A stretch of 64,000 bases of DNA, from assembly GCA_000934385.1 (NCBI GenBank), contig KN880437.1:124001-188000 (forward strand), in the 5' to 3' direction. Made by a program: the position numbers and the translations under genes. Below, one piece after another: positions 12,060 to 23,385 of this stretch. How positions within the stretch are numbered: the first letter of the stretch is position 1; each line of letters opens with the position of its first letter. The notes under the pieces were generated by a model, which saw only the letters and a program-made list of their open reading frames with translations, did no database searches and was not told the DNA's origin. The stretch is from Cylindrobasidium torrendii FP15055 ss-10 (lineage: Eukaryota > Basidiomycota > Agaricomycetes > Agaricales > Physalacriaceae).

Positions 12060-14213
12060 ATGTCCGCAAACGAACTTGCCGCGTACGAGCAGCAAAGAGA
12101 AGCTCTCATCGCTAAAGATCGCGCTTTACGCCTGGACAACAAGTATGCCGGACAAGTTACAGAGCTGGAGAAGAACGCAGACAACATTGTCCGAGCGATA
12201 AGAACTGAAGAGGCCTCGACGATATGGTCGGCCGAGCATCCAGGTATGCCGCCGGTCACCTCTTCGATTTCCGTATTCAACGGGCCCGGCACGCAGAAAT
12301 TGCGCATCCGTTTCCAGGGATGGAGTTTCTCACGGGAAAGAGTATCATTGACCAGACTAAGCTACTCAAAATTCTTCACAAAGTCAGTCATTACTTACCT
12401 GGGAATACATCATCCTCATTCAAAAAGTAGATGCCCAAAGGAGCTTTGCTTCATGCACATCTTGATGCTACAGTCGAAGCCCCGTTCCTCCTCAAGGCCG
12501 CATTGGAAGAGCCCGCCATGCACGTTCGCGTCACACAGACAATCAATGCGCAGACAATTAGCACGACTCTTCCAGAATTTCAGGCTCTCCCTGTTGCTCT
12601 GAGGCCACAAGGAGCGTCTAGCATTTGCAGCGGTACTTATGAGTCCGGAAGTTGGGTTTCCATCCAGGCTGCACGATCCTCGTTCAGTTCTGAGCTTGGC
12701 GGGCCTGGAGGCTTTGATTCGTGGGTGCTGCGAGGCATGACTATCAACCCTGCCGAGGCGTACGGGACTCACAACACAGTGACCAAGGTAGGCACACGGG
12801 CATTTGCTCACTCGCAGCCGCCAACGTTGTTTCCTAGATCTGGCAGAAATTTGGAAGCACCTTCTTGGTCTCTGGGGTAATACATCTCAAACTATTCGTG
12901 CATGGAACGCTATTGAGGTTAAATAGGGCTTCGTGTTGTATATGCCCATATTCGAGAAGTATGTCCGCGAGTTCCTTCGCTCTTCAGTCGAGGACGGCGT
13001 CTTGTATGTCGAGCCTCGTATCAACTTTTGGTTCAAGTACGTTCAACTGCTGCTCGCATTTCCTGTAGGGCTGATCTTCGACAGAACGTTTGTCGATGCA
13101 GATGGGAACGACACTGTATCACATTCAGATGTACTCAAGACCTTCGAGCGCATCGTGAAAGAATTCAAGGCCGAGCTAGCTGCCGAAGGGCGTAGCGACG
13201 AGTTCGTTGACGCCAAGGTTTGCCTTCTCTCCGTATCCTGTCGCTAGACTAACAATCATGAAAGATAATCTACTCATCGTTGAGATTCATCAAGCCTGAC
13301 GAGCTAGTGTGGTATCTAGAAGATTGCATCGAGATGAAGAAGGAGTTCCCGCACCTCATTGTCGGATTCGACATGGTCGGCGATGAAAATGTGTTGTTCC
13401 CACTGAAGTTCTACTTGAAAGAGCTGTTGCAATTCAAGCAAATGCAGAGAGACGCTGGAGTGGAAATACCATTCGTCTTTCATGCTGGCGAAACCCTTGG
13501 CGATGGGACAGCTGCAGACGACAATCTGTACGATGCTATTCTGCTAGGTACAAAACGCATTGGGCACGGGTACGTCGTGACTATGTCTGGGTGCTTGCTC
13601 TCTGATTTTCGCCAGCTTTTCGCTCGTCAAGCACCCGGAAATCATGCGCTTATGTCGCGAACGAGACATTGCTCTCGAAGTTTGCCCAATTTCGTGAGTC
13701 GCTAGATATTCGAGATACCTCTTATTCATATCCTTTGACCACAGTAACGAGATCCTTGTATGTTCCCCGTAACTCTTCTGTTCGTGATTGTGGAAAGCTC
13801 ATTCTGTCCTAGCGATTGACGTCGTCGATGCCCATGCACCCACTCCCTATTCTCGTGAACCACGGGATATCCGTCGCCTTGTGCTCTGACGACCCTTCTG
13901 TCTTCGGAAACATGGGCCTGAGTTACGACTACTATCAGGTAAGAGGGCCTGGGGCAGAACGTCTCTGCTCAATCTAAAACCCTGTACAGGTGCTGGTATC
14001 AAGTGAAGTCTCCGGACTGAGCCAGCTTGGGGCAATGGCGCGCGACAGTATCCAGGTGGGTGCCTTCCTTACTTTAAAACTTCTCTCACTAATGAGAAAA
14101 ATCTCAAGCATGCGCTTTTGACAGCGGAGGAAAAGGAGGTCGCTGTAGGAAAATGGACAAAACAGTGGAACAGGTTTTTGGGCACAATCGCTGACGGGTC
14201 GGCGATGCTGTGA
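12060..14213 (+). CDS. Adenosine deaminase, ADGF/CECR1-like
   Basis: This is a zinc-dependent amidohydrolase expected to deaminate adenosine (or deoxyadenosine) to inosine and ammonia. The first zinc-binding HxH is in KGALLHAHLDAT. The substrate/catalytic FVFHAGETLGDG follows, then GTKRIGHGFSL, the helix ALEVCPISNEIL, and the metal-binding aspartates in ALCSDDPSVFG, followed by LSYDYYQ. The N-terminal part MSANELAAYEQQREALIAKD is a charged helix, as in ADGF-type fungal proteins, and the PFPGMEFLTGKSII region precedes the barrel. I see no signal peptide, so it is likely cytosolic, unlike secreted animal ADGF. About eight introns of 50 nt. It reads toward the F-box gene, 239 bp downstream. Confidence 0.85.
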
Positions 14214-14452
14214 GATTTTCCAACGAGTCGCGGCTCTCAACAGCTGCATGATATATATTATAGTGATGTCTATGCTTAACTGAGAATATGGGAATAACGG
14301 ATGACGGATTCAGCTGCGCTCAAAAGGAAATGGCCGATGTGTAGATCAATAAAGAGACGGAGGTATTAGTGCACGTGTGTCTGATCCAGTGATACTCGGT
14401 GCCGAGAGACTGTCACAACTCTGTCAACAACCACCATCTGCCACTGAACGCG

Positions 14453-16867
14453 ATGAAAAAACCCGACAGTAAGCGACGGAGGACAGGCGCTGTATCGCGT
14501 CGCGTAGCGCTTACAGTTGAAGTCGGAAAGCTAAGCCTGCTTTTGGAGATGCCACTGGACATTCTGTACGAGGTGCGCAACAGCAGACCCATCTTGGTAC
14601 TTTACACTCAAGAGAGGAAATAGGTCCTTATGCACGTATGGCCTGTGGACCTCTTGAACTTGGCCCGAACTTCAAAGCAGCTTCGCGCTCACGTGATGAG
14701 TCGCGGATGGAGTTCGGTATGGCGCGCGGCATTCGAGAACGACCCGGACAAGTTTCCCCCATTACCAGAGGGAATGAATGAACCTCAGTACGCGGATTTG
14801 ACTACAATGCCCTATTGTCAGGTATGCGTCGTGTTCCCCCAATGGTAGAGGGCAATGACCAGATTTCTTTCAGCACTGCTTGACCCCAGTCGCAAATCGC
14901 TTGTGGTGTCTGAAAAGGCGACTATGCAGCGTAGGGGAAATGATATGTTGATTATTTGAGCTCAGGTCCTTTCATTTGTAGCGTTGCCAGGTTGGAGTTA
15001 CCGTCGACAGTGTTGGCGCGCTCAACGCGGGATGGCCGCCTACTGAACATACGGACATATTGTTGACCGACTTTGTATCCGGTAAGTCAGTCTTTGCTAA
15101 CATTGTGTGTTCCACAGCACTTAAATGGGTGCAAGCTCCATATATGACTTCCGTGCATATACTCGTAGACATCGACGAGGTCCGAGCTGCTCTCGTCGCA
15201 TGCTCAGATGAAGGGGCTATTCAAGTCTACCGAGCAAAGCGCCTGCGTGTGGTCGAGGCTATGCATAAGGTTTTACTTCCGTGTGTGATAGTGCTTGGAA
15301 ACTCACTCTCTGCAGTTTAGGGATGACTGTTCAAAGTCTACGCTTGCGCGGGTCCGTCGAGTTGCTGACGAGAAAGTTCAAGCACAGCTGCGGCGGCGAG
15401 CAGCGTGAGTATCGACCCCAAAACCAAGTTCTATTCCAATGAAATCTCATCCTTTTTTGACAGGATCACGCAAAAGCTGCAGGCGCTGGGTCACTCAGAA
15501 GAAATCGCATACCTAGAAGAGAACCCGGTACGTGCTAGGGACTATTGGGAGCATCAAGATGTCTCTTCAAGCATTGCATTGTACGACGATGGTACGTTGC
15601 GTTACTTCCGGATGCATATGTCTCATTTCGGCCAGAGTTCAAGACAATATACCCACGCCTGAAGCCAATGATGGACATGGCCCGGGAGAAACTCAACGCT
15701 CGTAAACAGCGACGACTGAACAGCACGCGCCTTCAAATTCTATCCAAGTTGCTCGAACAGCATGCCATCGAAAGTCCTTCGAAAATGTCGCCCAGTCTTG
15801 CAGATCTTGCCTTTATGCCCGAAATCATGAAAATCCTCAAAATCAAAGATGTCAACCGATACTCTGTCGATGTAGATTTTGCAGCCATTCAAAAGATGCT
15901 GCCAAAACTATGCAAGGAATGGCGGCGGTCACAGCAGGAAAGATTGGCTGCCATCATGCCTAAAGGATTGAACGTCTCGCATTTATGTTTGGCAATGGCC
16001 TACTTTCAGTGTGACGACTGTCCTGGACCCATCGGTTACCCCAACATCTTTTCTCACCAGTGTCTTCGCACCCTCCGACCGGGCTACAGAAATCGAGAGG
16101 ACGATGTTGTGCGCTTACTGGACTCTCTTGGAGAAGAACCTTGGAACATGGAACCCCGCAGCGGCGTTACATGGAACATCAATGCTGCTGCGTGTGCCGT
16201 GGATGTCGTACGGGCGGTGGGTCTATCCCCGCGGGACGCGACACCTGAAGACATGGACCGCGCCGATGTCGACTGGCTCGAGTGCCTTACCTGCCGTGAC
16301 CCCGTAAAACAACGGAGTCGTGTGTATCAATGGCGCACAGCGGTGAGTATGCTACGTTTACCGTCGCGCAAGCGTTCTCAATCAACTTCATAGATTGTGC
16401 ATGGCATGAACCATTTAAGTCTAAGGCAACCCGCAGTGTGGTCACAGGTCACTCGCGCAGAGGACATCAAGGCAGCGGAGGATGAAGATATTGTGCAGGC
16501 AGAACGCTCAAAGCACCATATTCCCATTCATGCTTGCTCTCTGTGTCAACTTGGTGTCCCTCGGCATCTAAGAGCTGACCATCTTAAGCTTGCGTGCGTG
16601 GTACTCATCTTTGTGTATTTTGGCCTGACATTGTTGTTCAGACATCCAACCAATGAAGGCTTACGGTTGTCCACTACGTTCACACCTTCGCCAAACGCAC
16701 AGTTGGAAGATCAACCATATAAAGTTGTCATCCCACTTGCTCGTCGACCTGCAGCTAAGGCGACGGGACAACCTGTCCTTGATCTCACGGCTGATCATGG
16801 CCAATCGCATCGGGAGGTCATCGAACTGGACGACTCGGACGACGACGTTATTGAAATCCTAGAATGA
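14453..16867 (+). CDS. F-box domain protein (basidiomycete type)
   Basis: F-box proteins are the substrate receptors of SCF ubiquitin ligases. The F-box is LLLEMPLDILYE joined by an intron to VLMHVWPVDLLNLARTSKQL (about residues 30-65). It is followed by WSSVWRAAFE and then a cysteine pair set, YCQHCL and RLCSRCQ, that could bind zinc, a layout common in basidiomycete F-box proteins. The middle is charged and helical (MAREKLNARKQRRLNSTRL, CKEWRRSQQERLAAIMP). Near the C-terminus HACSLCQLG resembles half of a zinc finger, and the end is acidic (IELDDSDDDVIEILE), like a SUMO-interacting motif. The target is unknown. I used the ATG at 14453; an in-frame GTG-type opening further left is not needed. 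Internal joints between 14.9 and 15.6 kb and near 16.6 kb are approximate. Confidence 0.68.
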
Positions 16868-16952
16868 GCATTCTTTTCTCGTAATTTTATTATTTTGATA
16901 TGCCACTTTTTAATCCTAACCCTGTACTAGCTACATATACATATTGCTGTTA

Positions 16953-18377
16953 TTAGAAAGGATAGTCTGTCTTGGGCTTTTCTCCCTCTTCAAGTAGGCC
17001 CGCCGCGATTTGCTCCGCGTGTTTCTGGTCGAGGTAAGGGAGTAGCCCATGTTGAAATCGGTCACGACTCTTGTATCTACCGAACATATCAGCATGGCCA
17101 TCGCTCGCAACATCATATGGCACTGGACGTACTCGGCAACGTCTTCGGGCCAACTCCTAATCGCACTGGCCATTCTTCCCGGGACGCCGACCTCTTGTGC
17201 GATACTCGATACTGGCTCGAGATAGGTACGGACAGTGAAGACAATCCCACGGGTCCTAGGAAGACGCCTGAGACTCTGCCGTTCTTGGCGAAGGGAGATC
17301 CAGTCGGGGTCGATGTGCATTCTGCCTGATCCATGCCCGCCGCTGGCCTCTCCCTCTTGCACGCCCAGGCCGGTGCCAGCTTGGAATGCGTCTTCCGCGC
17401 CGACCATGTTCTCTGCCCAGGCGAGCTCATACGGATCACGCTTGTCGAAAGACCCGCCGGCTTGCTTTGGGTCTTTAGCGACAGCAAAGTGATAGTTGTT
17501 GCGCTGAATAAACTTGTCGCAGGTCAAACGCTGGAAGAAACGGTTCATGCTTGTTTGTAGTTTCGTCGGATACTGTGGGACGCGACCGGAGAAATGGATC
17601 TCGTCCTGCGTATGATTGTAAGTGTTGACCCCAGCTCGAAACCATCAGGTTAAACATACAAGGGACATTCCAATCTTGTCTGTAAGACGCCAGAATCCTG
17701 GGACCTGTGTGGAAGGTTAGAATCGCCTCATAGGGTCGCGGTGGAAGGATTTTACGATAATAGCGCCAGCACGCAGGTAATAAACCCCATCGGTTCCTTC
17801 GAGCATTATGGCAAGATCATCCTGGACAAGCAAGCCAGCAACTTTCATAGGGTCTTCTGTTCTCAAGTCGTACGTCGCGTTCACAGGGAGAACAGTGATG
17901 CGAACGATTCTGCCTTCGCCATACCACCCGCCCGAGCCATGTACATCGCGCTCTACCGTGTAGACATTTGGATACCGTCTGAACACATCTTAGAATCATC
18001 CTGCCGAGGGAACTATGCTCTTACCTGCTCAGATATTCGCAGAGTTCATCGGCGAGCTCACGAGCTGAAAATCTTATTCAGACTACCGCATTCCATAGGT
18101 AAAAATCAACGCACCAGCATCGGCGCCAGATACGGGCACCTTCTCGTCAGCTGGAAGAGTTTGAACAAGCTGCGAACCGCGCTCTGAGACCAGATTAGAC
18201 CAAGAAACTGAAGCAGGAAAGGCTAGTTTACCAGCGACGCGGTCTGTTCGAATCTTATGGTACGTCGAAAATTGGTTGTCGACCTACAAACCGTCGTTTG
18301 AACGTTGTGGGAGTGATGAAAGCACATCATCGGCGCACCTCGATCCAATGATCCGAACTGATGGTTTTGATGCCCAT
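16953..18377 (-). CDS. DUF3445 / heme-dependent oxidative N-demethylase-like protein A
   Basis: This belongs to the DUF3445 (HODM alpha-like) family, whose characterised bacterial member oxidatively N-demethylates small methylated amines using heme. Order of motifs: MGIKTISSDHWIEVDN and FSTYHKIR; ELCEYLSRRYPNVYTVERD; LLVQDDLAIMLEG; YYLRAGAI spliced to VPGFWRLTDKIGMSL; SMNRFFQRL; FIQRNNYHFA; LRQERQSLRRLPRTRGIVFT; and EYSRDRFQHGLLPYLD. All are family landmarks, including the conserved R-x-E-R-Q-[ST]-L-x-R-L-P. About 355 residues after splicing. The start at 18377 gives the family N-terminus. A longer frame from 18450 with a hydrophobic beginning is in another frame and is rejected. It lies 85 bp from the convergent F-box gene and in tandem with paralogue B. 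Confidence 0.85.
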
Positions 18378-19049
18378 TGTCACACTGTTGTGGCGTCAGC
18401 AATATAGCGGCAAAGGTCAGCAGGGAAAGACGCACTGGTAATCGCCCCATCGGAATGGTCTGTATGGCATGGGCTTCATTTCAATCAAGGGCTTAGTGCA
18501 TGGCGTTATTTGTGGGTAGGTGAATGTGTCGGACGTTTCTGGGAGAGCTGAACCCCAAGTCAGTTACACTGTGTTACACGATGACCGAGGGATGTCACTG
18601 ACGATGCTTGGAATCTCGAGGAAGAGTCGGCGACGAGGGCGTCTTCACCACTCTGTACTTCAGGTGGTATAGTGTAGCCAGCAGCGCTATCAACGCGAAG
18701 GGGGCAAGTGAAATGTAGTCCAACATCTGAGTCGTTGCAATATGGGGGGAAGAATGAGAGGGTCAGTTGACAAGTCGTCGGATTATGTACAACGTCTGGC
18801 CCGTCCAGACAAGCGGGTGGAGCGATAGATAGGCTCAATCAGGCTCAATCCTACCAGGGTTCCGCGCAGGTTTGTCTGATAAGACTCGAGAACCTTGACC
18901 GTACGCCCTGCAGAGGCCGTCTCCCATGACATATAGGGCGGATTATCCTTGAACATTCCTCGAACACGCTTCTGCGCATTTAGGTCTTATCCAAAACTTC
19001 TGATTCGTTTACAACAAAATAGCAGTGGGTGCATTTACTTTCCCTAAAT
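18378..19049. promoter_or_regulatory. intergenic between the two DUF3445 genes
   Basis: This 672-bp gap holds the promoter of gene A and the 3' end of gene B. A 92-codon minus-strand frame (18560-18838) matches nothing. A 10-bp unit, AGGCTCAATC, is repeated twice in tandem at about 18831-18850. No RNA gene seen. Confidence 0.4.
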
Positions 19050-20670
19050 CTACACCATGGACACCATCTCGTCCTTCTCCGATTCCGTAGGCCGGCTCAA
19101 TGTTGTTTGTGGGTTAGGAATGACCCCATCCTTCACGAGTGACCTGAAGTCTGCCACCTTATCAAGGTCTTCCTCCCTGTGAGCAACCGTGTTGTCAGCT
19201 AGAGCGCAAGAAAGGGTCATGTACCGCTCACGAGATGAGGCCCTTCTCCAGCTGGCGCTTCGTGAGCTCCTGTAGATAGGGCATCAGGCGTTCTTTGTAA
19301 ACATGGTCCTCCTTGTACTATGGTCGAGAACGTCAGCATGTAGGCACCTGAACTTGGCCGTGTTGTACGTACGTCCATGAGAGCTCGATCTCCATCGGTA
19401 TGAATCTTGGCAAGCAAGGCTGGCACCAAAGGAGTCTCTACTAAATCTTCAAGACGCTTAAGCATAACGTGTCTAATGAGAGTCAGTTTGGGGCGTGCGC
19501 TGAGACTAGAAGCACTTGCACTCCGAATATAATGCCGTTAGAACGAGGGAGCTTGCGGAAGGTTTGGTGGTCCATTCGCAGCCACATATCCTTGGGATGT
19601 GTGCTGTCTTGAAGTCTCTGCGACGAAATGATGCTATCTAAAAACACGGTCAGTGCGAGTTCAACCTCTGGCTTAGCATACGCACGAAGGAAGAGATTGC
19701 GGTCATCAACCATGGACCAACTGGTGCGCTCGAATGGCTCATGCTCCTTGAACCGTTTCAACGTGCGCTCAACGCTCATGAGTATCTTTTCATTGAAGTG
19801 GGGTATCTTCTTGTGAACCTGGGGAAATTTTGGGTCAGGGATGGCCGCTGGAGACGGGAACGGAGAAATGAATCTCACCTGTTCGAGGGGTTGACCAATG
19901 TACTGCGCGAGTGTGTAGAATCCCGGGAAGGCCACAAGACCGCCAGAGAAGTAGACATGCCCATCGTCCCGCTCCTTCCCCATCAAGAAGTCATCCTGCA
20001 CGAGCCGTGACACCACCAGTAATGCGTCTACGCCCGTCAGGTGTCCAGTCTCCACAAACTCTTCGCCGGTGATCTTGTTGTGGATGCCTGTTTTCCTAAT
20101 GGGACTGAACAGTGTGGGAAACCGTTTGGGGAGGTAGTCGACGAGGGTTTCCAGTAACTCAGCACAGGCATCGTCATTCTCTGGGAGTGAATCGACCACG
20201 ACCTTGCCTATTGAAACTGTGAGTTTGAACAGAACGCCGAAATGAAGTATGCACACCTTTCTCTTGGATGACCTTTGTCTTGTGCTCGATGTACCACGCA
20301 TAATCCTTGTCTATCTCGATCCAGTCGTTGATGTGCATGGGTTGGTGGGCCATTGTCTAGCCTCGACGCGTTAGAAAAGCTGCGCAAGCAAAGGTAGCAG
20401 ACGCACTTGGAAATAAGGGAAGCGGAGAGTCTTGTTGACATAGATATGATTGCGGGTGTGGGCAGTCTCGAGGTCAAAATCATAGTATGGATCTGGCTGG
20501 GCGAGCGTCGTTGGTTTCTCTTTGCGGGACACAGGCTCTGGCTCGGAATACGCTGGTTTATTTGGTAGAGCAATCAAGCGTTTTCGTTGGTGTATGAGAA
20601 GGACGAAAACAGAGAGGACGGAGAATGTTGCAGCGAGGTCGGTCCAGGAGAGCATGTTGACGGTGTCCAA
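19050..20670 (-). CDS. DUF3445 / heme-dependent oxidative N-demethylase-like protein B, membrane-anchored
   Basis: This is a paralogue of gene A with an N-terminal membrane anchor. MDTVNMLSWTDLAATFSVLS and FVLLIHQRKR form one hydrophobic segment with a basic flank, so the catalytic part is probably tethered and cytosolic. Then come AHTRNHIYVNKTLRFPYFQ; INDWIEIDKDYAWYIEHK; LVQDDFLMGKE; HVYFSGGLVAFPGFYTLAQ and YIGQPLEQ; ILMSVERTLKRF; and LRMDHQTFRKLPRSNGIIF. The family R-x-E-R-Q motif is R-x-D-H-Q here, so activity or substrate may differ from gene A. The C-terminus from YKEDHVYKERLMPYLQEL through an intron to DEMVSMV is resolved to the stop at 19050. Other members of this membrane-anchored type occur in fungi, but I know no assigned function. 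It is divergent from the Rieske oxygenase. Confidence 0.82.
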
Positions 20671-21303
20671 TAGAGCAGAAACGCCACTGTCGTATTAAGA
20701 ATTCCTGAGGTCATAAGTATGCAACCCTGGTCGCGTGTGGATAAGGAAATGGGCATATGAGGATGGTTGATTAAGATAGGCAGTATTCGAGAAGCAGTGG
20801 GGTGATATCAGTACTTGCGGTTGGCCGCCCAGTGCATTCGGATAAGACATCCCCATCGTTGAGCCGAGGATTCCGACTTTCGCCTTGAGCTCGCTTGGAA
20901 GACTTGTGTTTGCGATAGCGCGAACGAAGGTTGGCAGAGCGTTGGTGAGCGAAATGAACAGTTGATCCAACCCCCACCGTGATCGCCACCAAGCGCGCGT
21001 GGCCTTAGAGTTCGACCCCGGGATCGCGCAAAAAGGAACTTGTTATCTCCCAAATAATTGTTTTGGACAGCTTAAGATTGGCTGACGCGGAACCTGATAA
21101 TGGGGTGACTACTATTGGGTTTACTTAAACCCTGGGCGCGGCGTCCGTACTATGCTATCTGTGCATCTGACGGGCACTTCAGAAGGTCCAGGTAAGTACC
21201 ACTCCCTCGTTTATGGAATACCGTAGTTCCGGCTTGTCCTTGGGACTCCATATAATGCACGGTACCTTTGGTTGCTTCTCTGACCACCACACCCTCTTCC
21301 ATC
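20671..21303. promoter_or_regulatory. divergent promoter DUF3445-B / Rieske oxygenase
   Basis: This 633-bp region between two divergent starts could co-regulate the two oxidative genes. Minus-strand open frames of 60-91 codons here match no known family. No repeat or RNA gene seen. Confidence 0.45.
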
Positions 21304-23131
21304 ATGCCCGTCGCAACTCCCAGTACGCGTCCCATCTCTCTCTGAGAATAGCATAGTTTGACACTCTGCAGACCCCAATGTCAGCCTCCCCTCATCCTGG
21401 TACCGTTCCGATGCCATCTACGAGCTCGAACGTCGTGCCATCTTTGCGAAGAAGTGGCTTTTCCTATGCCACACCAACGTATGTCGTTCGGTTTCCTAGG
21501 TGCCAGTTTAATACTAAACTTGGAACGTTCGAAGCGCTTGAATAAGGCAGGCGAGTATGTGCGATTCAAGATTGCCGGTTACCACTTCTTCGTCATCAAG
21601 GACCGAGAGGGCAAGATCAATGCTTTCCACAACGTCTGTCGCCACAGAGCATTCCCTATCATAGGCTCGAAGAAGGAAGGAGAGGCCGACCCAATGCACG
21701 AGGATGGCAAAGTCAGCATCCTTGCATGCAAGTTCCACGGTTGGAGGTGCGTATACTCTTTGGGACAAGCTCGTCTCAATACTGAAGGGACGCAGCTACA
21801 CAATGCAAGGCAAGCTTGCGAAGGCGCCCGGATTCCAAGACCAGCCAGGATTCGTCCCGGCAGATAATGGTCTCTTCAGCATTAGAACGCATATTGACAA
21901 GCTTGGATATCTCTACATCAACATGGATACGTGCGTTTTCTTCTTAGTGTTTTGTGTGCAACCTTTATTCATTGATACAGGTCGGACAACTACCTGAAGT
22001 GGGAAGAGCAGGTACTATCTCGCGTCAGTTTCCCTTCAATTTTCCTTACCACGCACTCAGTTCGGAACTATGGACTCGCAGCCACGGGTGGAAGGCTTCC
22101 CAATCGACAAATACAAGTATGCCTTCAGTTGGTCCTTTGAGAACTGTATGTGGTCTTCTCCAGTGCGACGCAACTCGGAACTAACCTTCTCAAGGCGAAT
22201 ACAACTGGAAGACCCTTGTCGACAACGTACGCCCCATGCCACCTTCACTCCATCTGTAGCTAATGCTCCATTAGTACAACGAATGTTACCACTGCCAGGT
22301 TGCCCACCCTGGCATTGCTAGCACTGTCGACCTCAAATCATACTATGTTCAAGGCCAGGATAGCTATGTTGCGCACTTCTCGCCACCCAAACCAGAGAAC
22401 ATGGAGAAGCGCGAAGACGGATCCATTGTCGCGACATTCCTCTACCCATATGCGTCGTATGTTTTTTTTCTTTCCCATCGCAGAACGCGTGCTGATGGTC
22501 TGTAGTATCACGCTGATGCCGTCCTACGCATACACCATGCGTGTCGTACCCATCGATGCCCATCGTACCGAAGTAAGAAACGCATACTTTGGTCAAGGTT
22601 TATCCTCATCTTAGATAGATGCAATACGACGTGTACCGTCCGACCGATGCCTCAGACCAAGACTTCGACGCAACGCACGAGTTCTTCTTGCAGGTGCGGA
22701 CACGTCGCTGTCCCATGTACTAAACACTGACGTTGTCCAGGTCGAAGCGGAAGACAAATATCTCTGCGTGCGTTCTTGCATTACCATAAATGGGCTCATA
22801 ACCTCATGCCGTTCCATATGCAGACGAACGCACAGAAGAACATGGAAGCCGGAGTCTATCAGAGCGGGGCTCTGCACGAGGTTAGTGGATCTTCTGTATG
22901 TCCAGCGAGCGGGACACTCACTCGGAGGCATGGCGTCAGAAAAAGGAACATGGCGTGCTTTACTGGCAGGGCCTCGTGCGCAAGGCTCTCATGGAACATC
23001 GCAAGCTCGAAGAAGAGGCTGGACGACAGATATACCCTGCCTTGCCAGACGGAGGGCTTCAGAGCAACGAGGAGGTTTTCTGCACCAAGTTGGAGTCGGC
23101 GTGTGGGACACCAAAGCATTTGGAATGGTGA
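21304..23131 (+). CDS. Rieske [2Fe-2S] oxygenase, choline monooxygenase-like
   Basis: This is a ring-hydroxylating-type oxygenase alpha subunit, with a Rieske cluster and a mononuclear non-heme iron. Exon 1 (MPVATP) joins [18 protein letters not shown] and [17 protein letters not shown]. The Rieske ligands are CRHRAF and, about 30 residues on, CKFHGW, followed after an intron by [14 protein letters not shown]. The iron site is [10 protein letters not shown] spliced to [13 protein letters not shown], the signature of the choline monooxygenase/carnitine-type subgroup. The end is [20 protein letters not shown] and so on to HLEW. About 430 residues and roughly ten introns. Family members hydroxylate or demethylate quaternary amines with a separate reductase, which is not in this window. 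Its position next to two N-demethylase-type genes supports an amine substrate; this is inference. Aromatic substrates remain possible. Confidence 0.88.
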
Positions 23132-23385
23132 AGATGTTCTGCTTTGTGTATTATATATACCAGGTCGCAGGATTGCGACCAGCCATCACTTGACGAAGAG
23201 AGTTGTTGTATATGTAGTAGTGTGTAGTCCGATATGTGCTTTGACCCCGAGGAATCAACTTGTGTACACCTTCGTCTGGAGTGGATCGTGCAGCGTTTAT
23301 GAATAACACCTAAATGCATTAATCCTAGCAATACACAAGTGATGGCTGCAGCCACACATTACACTGGTCGTACAAGAATCTATTC
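23132..23385. terminator. convergent 3' region Rieske / WD40
   Basis: This 254-bp gap lies between two convergent stops, so it must hold both polyadenylation regions. No specific terminator motif can be read with confidence and no other feature is present. Confidence 0.3.

Noticed and set aside
18378..18450. Alternative DUF3445-A start at 18450 with a signal-peptide-like N-terminus
   Set aside because: The hydrophobic frame is not in phase with the conserved MGIKTISSDHWIE start at 18377 and no intron can link them.
9719..23131. A secondary-metabolite gene cluster suggested by a velvet gene near oxygenases
   Set aside because: No polyketide synthase, peptide synthetase or terpene synthase is present, and the velvet gene is 10 kb from the oxygenase.
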